A stretch of DNA of 64,000 bases from Juglans regia (lineage: Eukaryota > Streptophyta > Magnoliopsida > Fagales > Juglandaceae), in the NCBI RefSeq assembly GCF_001411555.2, contig NC_049910.1, positions 32,893,150 through 32,957,149 on the forward strand. Direction: 5' to 3'. A model generated the notes under the pieces. It saw nothing but the letters and a program-made list of their open reading frames with translations, made no database searches and was not told the DNA's origin. How positions within the stretch are numbered: position 1 is the first letter of the stretch; each line of letters opens with the position of its first letter. The position numbers and the translations under genes are program-made. Below are positions 23,382-38,200 of the stretch, one piece after another.

Positions 23382-23519
23382 TCTCATACACCACATATTA
23401 ATATGTAATTTGTTATTTTTATTATTTTATTTAAATATATATATAATAATATGTAAATATGTATATTTAAATAAAATAATAAAAATAATAAATAACATGT
23501 TAATATGTGGTGTGGGATG
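23382..23519. repeat. Long perfect-style hairpin (MITE or foldback)
   Basis: Two ~57-nt arms are nearly exact inverse copies: TCATACACCACATATTAATATG...TTTATTTAAATATA on the left and its inverse, with a few changes (TCCCACACC, AACATG), on the right. A loop of about 25 nt of ATAT sequence separates them. It lies 330-465 bp upstream of the RPT6 start codon. Confidence 0.75.
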
Positions 23520-23603
23520 ATAAGGATCGTTTCTCTTTTAATAATTTGTAATCTCAAATAAGATTTAACTTTTAAAATCAATAAGTGTATAAGGAAATTA
23601 TCG

Positions 23604-23618
23604 TGGGCTATTGGCCCA
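23604..23618. promoter_or_regulatory. Palindromic TGGGC-N5-GCCCA upstream of RPT6 (PRCE-like)
   Basis: The sequence TGGGCTATTGGCCCA sits about 230 bp upstream of the RPT6 ATG. A further GCCCA occurs at 23638-23642. Plant 26S proteasome genes share a proteasome-related cis-element containing TGGGC, bound by the NAC53/NAC78 stress regulators, so this site is a good candidate. The same TGGGCC/T word is also the site II element read by TCP factors, so binding identity is an inference. Confidence 0.55.
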
Positions 23619-23846
23619 CAACTTAGCGAAGGCTTAAGCCCACTCATAATTTTTTTTTTTTAAGGCAACTGCTTTCTTTATGCGTACGAAAACTATGAGT
23701 CCGGAGTAGTCTATATACATGAAAATTGCACAATTAACAGGTTAAATAGACAGCTACCAAACTGAAACTACATATAGAGTATAACTAAGACGGCCTTTGC
23801 ATTCAGATCCGAAATCGAATTCAGCGACACTCCTCGGCCTTGGACG

Positions 23847-28956
<5,110 letters not shown>

Positions 28957-29820
28957 TGTTCTATGTTTTTCATGTATTTTTTTTTCTTCCATTGATAAGA
29001 TGTTCTTCCTTGTATTTTGCACTGTTCTTTGAGCCTACGCGGATATAAGAAGGAACTGATGAAGCTTGCAATGGTTCAAGTTTAAAACCATTGACATCTC
29101 TGTTTGTTTGATTTGATCATATCTTTTAAAATGAGACATCTCTCTCTAATATTGGCTTCATACTCCAATTTATAATATCTCACTTTAATGTCCCTTTTTC
29201 TTTCTTCGCCATTACATTCCATTCAATGTACCCTCCGATCTTTAGGTTAGATGACAAGAACTACCACAATCATTGACACTCGAGGCTTGAAGGAACGGTT
29301 ATGATCAAACCATAGTAATAGATGGGTATGGAGAAACAGTTTACAGTTGACTTAGGTCCCACATTAAAAAATCCTGCACTAGACAAAGGTCAAGGCCTTT
29401 TGTATATACGACAGCCATTGTGGATCAAGGTTCCTATCTCTTCACGCTTTTCATTTCCTCCAAGTGCGGAGTCAAGCCTTACATTTAAAACCAAGTCCAG
29501 GTCGTTTCCTAACCTTCTGGAATTTCTCTATCCATGGAAGGTGGTGACGTGATAACAGAGTTGCGTTCATTTTTGAGGAGTCAGTCAGTCAATCTTCTAG
29601 AGATGAATTTTCCAACGTCATTGATAATAATAACAGCCTGAGACATATGTCACTAGTCTGCCGAGGATCGGATTTGTTCTGAACTTTGAAAGAGGTAATG
29701 GGATTTACAAGGTAGCTGTTCTTGTTGAAAAAAAATGTGCATCTATATATGCACGTCGAGTTTGGTTCCGCAAGAAGAATAGTCAAATTTACTTCCGGTA
29801 TTTTTATTTTTGAAACAAAC
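28957..29820. other. RPT6 3' UTR and intergenic DNA
   Basis: The first ~250 bp is probably 3' UTR. From 29230 onward I recognise nothing. An open frame at 29322-29552 (76 aa) has no family features. Confidence 0.4.
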
Positions 29821-29828
29821 AGTATTAG

Positions 29829-31477
29829 TAGGAGTGTTCATCCGGGTTCCAATCCAAGAACCCGGATATACAGGACCAGAACCCGAGTTTCAAACCCTGG
29901 CCGGGTTAGACCTGGGCTAGAATCCGAGTGGATCCAGTTTTTTGAAACCCTGAAATCCAAGTTCCGGATTGTACCCAGATTTTTTTTTTTTAATTTTTTT
30001 TTAACAAAAACCTATATCATTCAGTTTCTTTCAAGATGCATTTTTTTTATTATTATTATTCTAAGAGCCTATATTCTATTGTAAATTTTTCAAGAAAAAA
30101 TGTTCATATTCTTTTATATATAAAACTAATTACCTTTATAACTAAATGCATCTAAAAAAACATAATGCAATCACTACATATTTCATTATTTAGTATTTAT
30201 ACATTACATTACAAAACACAAATTACAATATATAAAATTACATATCGAAAGTAGAGCCACCAATACATAATATGTCTGCTTCATGTAATCAATGCATTCC
30301 TGCACAATTGAGTTTAGTTTATGATGAATTTCCTATCTCAGAACAACCATTGTTGGTCCAAGCTTATCAACAAGATGTATTCAACAGAAAGGTGAAAACT
30401 GCAACTCTGTGGCATTAGTTGAATCTGGGACTACATGACCATTCCTTCATTAAAGAAATAATTAAAACATCTACCCAAAGGAACGGGAAGTGGGAAACCA
30501 ACCATAGGTAAATAATTAAAACATGCTTAAAGAGACCAGTGAAAGAGGGAGAAAGAGACCCACAACATTTTGCTGGCATTGCTAGCACCAAAAACCTTGT
30601 GAACAATGGCAAACTTGTGAGGGTCATCAGAAGGGACAATGCCGACTCTATTTGGGTCTTACACTTGTACATTTACGTGTGTCCATTACACAACAAACAT
30701 CATACTTGGTAACGAGAAAATATGTCCATTACACAACAAATGGACATAATGGCATAAAAGAGTTTAGAAAATACCGAGTCCCCTGCAACCAACTTCTTGT
30801 GGTTCACGAACGTGCTCCACCCAGTTGTCAACAGAGCATAATGGCATAAAAGAGCTCAGATAGCAAAATAAAATAATAAAAAAAAACCCATGTTTACACC
30901 CACGTTTAACAACATATACTTTATACCCATGTTTAACAAAAAAAAAAAGAATCCAGATCTATCAAAGATTCTTCCATTCAAACATTTTCATCAAAACAGA
31001 CCCAAATCAATAAAGTAATAAAACGAGAAAATCTTAAAAAAACTGTTGCAGAGAAAGCAAGCCAAGACTAGTACTATGTGTTGCTCCGAGGGTGAGTTTT
31101 TTTTTCCCCTTTTCATTTTCTGTACCACACTCCATTCTGGGTCATTATTCATTTTCTACACAAATGTTACAGAGAAATATTGCCTTGGTTCTTCGTTTTC
31201 TACACAAATGTTACCCAAATCACAGAGAACAAACCTTGGGGTCGAGAGGATGATGGCGAGTCGGCGACGACAATGAGGTCACGAGGATGACATGGTTTTT
31301 TGATCGGTACTAAAGGAGGGAGGCTAGGGTTTCTTCGATCGGCACTGAGAGAAGACCTTCGAGCCCCGAAAGAAACATGAAGAAGAAGATGGAATCATCG
31401 AAAGAGACCTTCGATTTACTCTCTTCAATGAGTGACGGAGCTTTACTCGACAAAGACACTATAGTTTCAACGTGAGC

Positions 31478-31520
<43 letters not shown>

Positions 31521-31759
31521 TGGGAGTCTGGGAGAGTCAAAGATGAAGGCTGAAGCGGCTCTAGGGTTACATCTTTCGAATTTATATAAACCCGGGGCGG
31601 TACCGGATGTTTATTATGGAACCCAAGTCCGGACCGGATGAAACCGGTTATTAGAATGCAGGTTTCGGCCAAAAACCGTTATCGGAACTCAGTTATGAAC
31701 CCGGATAACCGGGTTTCGAACCGGGCTGGAAAAAAATCAGATCTAGATGAACAGTCTTA
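29829..31759. mobile_element. Non-autonomous hAT-like element, 1.9 kb
   Basis: The left end TAGGAGTGTTCATCC and the inverse of the right end, TAAGACTGTTCATCT, agree at 12 of 15 positions. Flanks are AGTATTAG (29821-29828) and AGTACTAG (31760-31767), an 8-bp duplication with one change, the size hAT elements make. Subterminal regions are full of CCGGGTT/AACCCGG words in both orientations. The interior has no transposase; it holds unrelated sequence, including a (GA)n tract at 31478-31516 and a TAGGGTTTCTTCGATCGG leader-like stretch. A 120-aa minus-strand frame (31672-31310) crosses this low-complexity part and is not called as a gene. Confidence 0.7.
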
Positions 31760-32139
31760 AGTACTAGTTTGGATAATTTATAACTCAATTATTATTGAAA
31801 AGCCAAGGATAGACAGAGGCTCCAACCTAGGGGACTTGGATTTAAATAGGTTAGATCTCGATTTGAATAACTTGGATATACAGGATTTAGGTAAGAGGAG
31901 GTTGCCTTTTTTCTAAATTTATGTGCATGGGAGAGCCATACAAGTTGTAGATTTGAATACTAAGGTTGATGACAGCAGTAGTTGGGTAGTGGCCGGTGTA
32001 GATATGAAAAAGGAGGGAAAAAAAGAAGAAAAAAGAAAAGAAAAGAAGGGTGATATATGGGGCAAGTAGATTAATATATATGAAAAATCCTTTTTGTAAC
32101 CCGATGTGAAGCAGAAGATGTAATTTCTTATAAGAAAAA

Positions 32140-32270
32140 CAAACATTTGTAATGGATTATTGCGACGAAAATAACTATTTGTGATGAAAACAGACTCATT
32201 TTACTAGAAATAATTATTTTTGTAAAAAATAACTGATCACAAATAAATAATTTTATTATAATTTGGAGAA
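32140..32270 (-). mobile_element. CACTA-like terminus / palindromic MITE, copy 2 (inverted)
   Basis: Its reverse complement follows 22983-23110 word by word: AAAATTATTTATTT, AATTATTTCTAGTAAAATGAGTCTG, TTTTCATCACAAATAGTTATTTTCG. It is in the opposite orientation to copy 1. Confidence 0.5.
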
Positions 32271-32544
32271 ATTAGGATCCGAGTAGCTTTTCGCAATTTT
32301 TTGAATTCGGACAAAACATCCTAATATTCAATGTGGTATTTTAATGTTATTTGCAAGTTTATATATTGATATACTAATTACATCATTTGCAAGCATAATA
32401 TATATATATATATATATATTTGTAAATTTTGTATTACTATTATAATTTCATTATAGTGATTTGTTTAGGGATATTACTTGCCCTTTCTCCGCCCATTCAA
32501 TGGACGGGGGATAGTCCACTCAGATACATAATTGATTTATAAAC

Positions 32545-32760
32545 AAAGAGTCATACTAGGCTGCCATCTAGCAATGATCGTTGGTCGTGCCGCCTAACAT
32601 AAATTTGTATTTATATATATATTTTTTTAACATATTTAAATATTTTTAAAACATAAAAAATATATCAATAAATTAAAAATTACTTTTTTAATTATTAAGT
32701 AAAAAAAATTTAAAAAATTTAAATACAGGAGCGGTCAAAGTGAGGACAATCTGAGGCAAC
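32545..32760. mobile_element. MITE family B copy 1
   Basis: ACTAGGCTGCCATCTAGC ... CATATTTAAATATTTTTAAAACATAAAAAATATATCAAT ... TTTAATTATTAAGTAAAA ... GAGGACAATCTGAGGCA has the same order as 42608-42835. The two halves are roughly inverse. Confidence 0.5.
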
Positions 32761-32904
32761 TTACTAATATTTTCCTTAAACTAATCCATATTTGAAAGTT
32801 TACAGCCATTTGAATATTGACATCACGCCCTTTTTTTTTTTTGTTCCTTCGCGTGGCATAAATTAAGGATTCTCTGCTCCAAAGTTCCTCACACATTTCC
32901 AAAA

Positions 32905-33476
32905 ATGTCGAGCACTTGGCCAATTCTTCAACGTTTATCCCTGATCATGATCACCTTCTTCCTGCAGCAGTTCTTTACTAATACCTCCCATGGCGATGTT
33001 GGCACTGCCGCCCGGTATTCTCCCCCTTACTCACGTAAGTGTATATATAATCAAAGCCTTCTGATCTTCAACAAAGCTACAAAACCTCCATAACTCTGCA
33101 TATATATATAACTGATCAAAGCCTTCTTCTGATCATCTTCAATTTCCCGATGAATTTGATATATATAGCGACGGCATGTTATGGCAGCGACCCATCGCAG
33201 CTCCCGTCGAGCAATTTGTTTGCGGCTGCTGGTGACGGAATCTGGGATAATGGGGCATCGTGTGGGAGGCAGTACTTGGTGCGGTGCATCAGTGCCTCAC
33301 AACCGGGAACGTGTGTTCAAGGCCAGACTATCCAGATTAGGATCATTGATTCTGTTGGCTCAGCGCCTTCTTTGCCTTCTTCTAATGGCACCACCATGGT
33401 TTTGTCCACGACTGCTTTCCAGACCATTGCAAATGCATCTGTCGTCGCCTTTATCAATATCGAATTTCAACAGTAA
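32905..33476 (+). CDS. Plant natriuretic peptide / EG45-like domain protein
   Basis: Two exons, 32905-33034 and 33169-33476 (GT-AG, split in a Pro codon), encode 145 aa. Residues 1 to about 30 form a secretion signal (basic start, LSLIMITFFLQQFF, cleavage near SHG). The mature part is a double-psi beta-barrel (expansin domain 1/EG45 type): VGTAARYSPPYSPTACYG, LFAAAGDGIWDNGASCGRQYLVRC, GTCVQGQTIQIRIID, ATTAFQTIA-type STTAFQTIANASVVAFINIEFQQ. It keeps the conserved cysteines and the WDNGASCG signature of plant natriuretic peptides (PNP-A) and of citrus blight-associated p12. It lacks expansin domain 2, as expected. Members are small apoplastic proteins linked to ion and water balance and to stress; no enzyme activity is implied. 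A hAT MITE begins 40 bp after the stop. Confidence 0.92.
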
Positions 33477-33516
33477 CTTCTCTTTCTCCTTCTTCGTCTT
33501 CTTCTTTCACCTTCTT

Positions 33517-34191
33517 CAGTGCCGGCTCTTCAGGCCACTTAGGCAATTGCCTAAGGCCCTAATGAAAGAAGCCCTTAAAAAAATATATAAAATATAATTA
33601 TATATATATATATATCTAATAAAAAAATTTTAATTAACTCAATAAGAAAGAGAATATAAATAAGATCAAATAGATATTATATCATTATTATTTTTTAAAA
33701 GTATCACATATAATAATTATTTTACCTATTCTCTTTCTAAGAATACACTTATCTTTTTTCATTATTAGTTTAATATATAATTAATGTGAAAATTATAAAT
33801 AGCAAGTTTTAATTTTTTAATGTTCATAAAAGGTTTTGGTATAGTCCTTTGAAGAGGCAATGGCCCACTTTTTTTCAAATGTGTAATTGTTTATAGAACT
33901 TTATTGACAATAAAGATTATAATTGTGTCTAAGAGTTTAAAGTACTTGTAAAACTACATTTAATAAAATTCTCTCTAAATCAAAAATTTCCTAATAAAGA
34001 TTAAGTCAGGTATTAATTGAAAATGTGGTATAAAATCTTAATTAATAATTTTACTTTACAAAATTATAGGAATTATTTTTAAATAAAAATATAATATAAA
34101 AATAAAAATAAATTTATTTAATTTTACCCTTAAAAAAAAATATAGTTCAAAATTTTAGCCTTAGACCCCGGAACATATTGAGCCGGCCCTG
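33517..34191. mobile_element. hAT-type MITE in the 3' flank of the EG45-like gene
   Basis: The 675-bp element has 12-bp termini CAGTGCCGGCTC and GAGCCGGCCCTG (inverse with one mismatch). It is flanked by an exact 8-bp duplication, ACCTTCTT, at 33509-33516 and 34192-34199. The subterminal GGCAATTGCCTAAGGCCC is palindromic; the interior is AT-rich and non-coding. Confidence 0.9.
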
Positions 34192-34199
34192 ACCTTCTT

Positions 34200-35276
34200 A
34201 ATGCTAATCTCTCTCTTAAATTTTGTCATTTCAATCGTATCGATACACCGCATATTTTTTAAGTTATTTCTTGCATCAACTACTTACATGCATGAAAACA
34301 TCCTTTATATATGAACATCATTTAGAATGATAAAATTAAGAAGGAAAAACAAAATTTCTTTGCCGAGTTTTTCTTAAAATCTAAACAGTAGATCTTTTAT
34401 TTTTTGGAATTGATTTTGAAAGAGTACTGTAAATTATATTCTGTGTAGGGTATGATATGGAAACTGGGCAGGGTTGAATATTTGTGTCGACTGATCAGCT
34501 GTCACGGAACGCATGCACAAGTAGACGACACAGAATTAATAAGAAATCAAATGCATGGGATTAATGTAATTATATGTACATTTGGATAGAGTATGCAGGT
34601 CATGTCTAGTAGCTTTTGTTTGGTCTGCATGATTCATCGATTGAACAATTAATATGTAAATAAATACTAATTTTCTTTGTCAATGTCTAACCTCTCATTG
34701 TTGTGAAACTTTCTTGCGTAAATTTGGATTTTGGAAACTTTCTAAGCTGTCCCAAACCTATACGCAACAACCTCAATTCATATGAGATGAAACATTTCTT
34801 ATATCCAAATGGGCTCGAGTCATATAAGTATGGTGTCCATTAGTCATATGAGTATGGGGTTCGAACTTTACTCCTTTGTTGCTTTAAGTTTGTAAGTATA
34901 GTTCATGAGTTTTGTAAGGGATTAGTTTTAAAATTAGTTTTGATTTCAAGTACCTTGTTCACAAGCATTTATAAGGCAACCTATGAGTCGTATGAGTGGT
35001 TGTTGATTATTAATTTCCTAGGAAAATTATGAAAATACTCTCTTGGAGAGCTCTTTATCCCCTATAATCTTGATTCTTTGTAGTGCACACAAGAGTTGTA
35101 TACTCTTTCTGTAACAGATTTCGTTTCTGCAATATCGCTGCATTTTTTGCATCGGATTTGATTTGTACGCCGCATCACTTGATAACCGCGTTCTGACCAA
35201 CATCTCCACCCAAGATCTCAACGTAATAGTTCGTAGAAAAAGAGAGACGAGTCCACGTATAGATGAACAAGAAGTA
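34200..35276. other. Intergenic; likely AKT1 3' UTR at the right end
   Basis: Nothing recognisable between 34200 and about 35030. 35030-35276 lies directly after the AKT1 stop on the minus strand and is less AT-rich, so it probably contains the 3' UTR. Open frames across it are extensions or shadows. Confidence 0.4.
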
Positions 35277-38200
35277 CTACAAACACCCATTAGGTCGAGG
35301 GACTTTGCTATTAGATTCTTCAGTTTCAACATAACCAACGAAGATAAGATGATCACCATCTCTTATAGCCTCAATGTCATCAATTTCAGCACCATTTTTG
35401 CTTAGGACTTTACTCGGCCAGACCCCAAATTTCTTAGCACCAATCTCAAGCAACTCCCCAAAACTCCTTGGAAGTAGCACAAGCTTTCCCCCAGCTTCTC
35501 CCTTTTCCGGACAACTAACTGTCACTCTAGCTGGATCATCTCTGCAGTTCTTAGCACTTACCATCGGGTTAACAGAGAATTGACAATCCTCCCCAGCATG
35601 GGCAGCAGATATTATGCCAAATAGTGAGTTGTGGAACTTGTTAGTCCTGCGCCTTGGACGGGACTGGGACTGGGACTGGATCCATGGTCCATCTGTTGTA
35701 GTCTGGAGGGAGCCCTCCAGGGATAAAGGACGGATTGTTGGCTCACTTGTGAACCTCCCAACGAAACGAGCACGATTCTGCTTCTCAGGAACCGCAATGA
35801 CAGAATGATTTCTAGGCTCTTTAGCAGATTGGAAAAGGATTTTAATGTCTTCGTGTCCTTGCTGGTCAGCTAGAGCCCTCGGGGTCCAACCTTCAGAGTC
35901 TGGCTTGTCAATATCAGCACCATAATCTAAAAGGAATTTGACTATTTCAGTGTTGGCTTCACTAACTGCAACATGAAGAGCTGTGGTACCCGTTCCGTTT
36001 GCCCTAGGATGTGTGACTTCTCCTCCATAACGGATAATTTGCTTGAGCAGGGTCAAGTTGTTTTGCTCAGCAGCAATGCATGCAAATTGACCAATGTCTC
36101 CGCAGTGTAAATTTGCACAACTGTCTAGGAGTAGCTTGATCACCGGTTCATGACCACCCAGAACTGCTTCCCATAGTGGCACACTCCCATCTGAGTCTGC
36201 ATCATGCAAAAAATTTTATTCATCACTTTATACTACTTAAGAGTCACTAACCCACGCCTGGTAATGACCTTGATTCCACAAACCCAATGAAATGAAAGAA
36301 ATTGCATTCTTAAAAAGGGTGTTTGGTGTTTGGTTTAATAGAAGTCATAAAAGTCCATCCATACATTGAGTTTTCTTTCTTGGTATTATAATAAAAGGGT
36401 TCAGTTGGCAATAACTTGCACACTGGCATTATAAAAGTCAGCATGTAACTTCCTTAGTTACCCAAACAATTAGAAAATTTTGGTTACCAAGTTCAAGTGA
36501 CAAATAAATTGCACCTGGCAATCCAAAAGTCAAATGTCACTCCATTATTTACCTAAACTACTAGGCAAATTGGTTAGTTTGAAGTATTAAAATTTCCGAC
36601 AAAAATAATGCTCCCAAGGGGCAAAAGGATTACAGCATTACTAAAAATGAATGATAAAGATTCCTGATTTGGATTGACTTCAGTAAGATATCAGTAGACA
36701 TTCAAAATGGTGAAAAAACAGACTTGTAGAAGATCCTTCTTTGGAAATTTAATAAAGATTCTTTTACTTATAACATAAGAATCAATTATATGGACACTTA
36801 ACTATATTTTAGTTCTACTAACTGTTTTCTATATTTCTCAAAAATTGTTTTGATCACATTTACAAACTTCTTCATTGTTTTGTGGAATTCCTTTTTGGTT
36901 CCTTTTACAAATTTCGGTAGTTTTTCATAACATATGTAGGATAGATAACATATTTTTTTAAGAACAGAGAAAGGATTGAAAAAGAACACAAGCAGTTACG
37001 ACAAGAGCACGTAGTTAAATACAATTGACCAAGTGAATGGGCATGGTGTTGGGCTAGAAGGTACCTCTACTGTTAGGATCAGCTCCATAATCAAGTAGTA
37101 GAAGCACACAATTCTCATTTCCTCTGGAAGCTGCTATATGCTGATTTTATATAAACAGGGGAAGGAATTTGGAAATAAATTATTAGCATTCATGTTTTAA
37201 GAAGAGAAAAAAATCAGAAGCAGAAGCATGTCACGCACCAGAGCTGTCCTTCCATTGTTGTCTGATTCATTTGGATCAAGGCCCCGTTTCAACAACTGAT
37301 GCAACAACAAGCCATCTCCCCTTTGAACTGCAAAGCATAGACTAAGAGGTAGGTCCATTCTTCCACGAGTTAGAATGTTCTCTGTCTCCACCAAAACTTC
37401 TGACATTATTGGGTCGTTTAGGTCTTTCAAATGCTGCCCACCAAGAAAAAAGGCATGTGGGTCTGACATTAGTTTTTTTCTAATACATATTCCACAAAAG
37501 TAACGTCCTCAAAGTGTGATCAAAGACTCAGAGAAAAGGAAAGTATCATAAGGACAACTTAGAAAATTCTAATCAAAATAGGAAGAGGGTTTCCTCTTGA
37601 TGAGGAATGATGATGTTAGTTTTAGTTTATAGACCTGAAGGAGATTATTCATGATTATGGTCCCATCTCCAACATTTGACTGGACGATATTTAAGAATGA
37701 GGTACGGTTCAGCCGTAGTAGCTGGCTCAGCCTTTTGGTCCGCACTGTAAATAGCTGTGGTCTATAACAAAGTACCCCAATCTCTCCACAGACATCACCA
37801 GTTTTTGCCTCTCCAACAATCTGCAACCATTTGCTATGATGTCAGTCAGCATAAAGTATATCAAGGACACAGTACTAACATATGTTTGGACCCCAGATGC
37901 ATCCGTCCAAAGTTGAAGTAGTATTTGAGAGATCACACTTGCCTGATCCCCATTTTTATGGTCAATTAGATCCTGTGGAGTAATGAAACCATCAGATGCC
38001 ATTATTTGCTAAATTTAATAATATTGAAAAAAAAAATGTCGTATTTCAATGGAAGAAAAATAATACTCCATATTATAGCTCTATTCAACTTCACTTAGAG
38101 AAAAAAAAAACTTTTGGATTTCAAGATTTGAAGAAATAAATAAATTGAATAATTACCACAGCCCCGGTGACAAGTACATAGAAGTCTGTCGGTGCTTCAT

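Noticed and set aside
31310..31672. 120-aa minus-strand frame in the hAT-like element
   Set aside because: The centre is a Ser-Leu run encoded by the GA/CT microsatellite; the rest has no family match.
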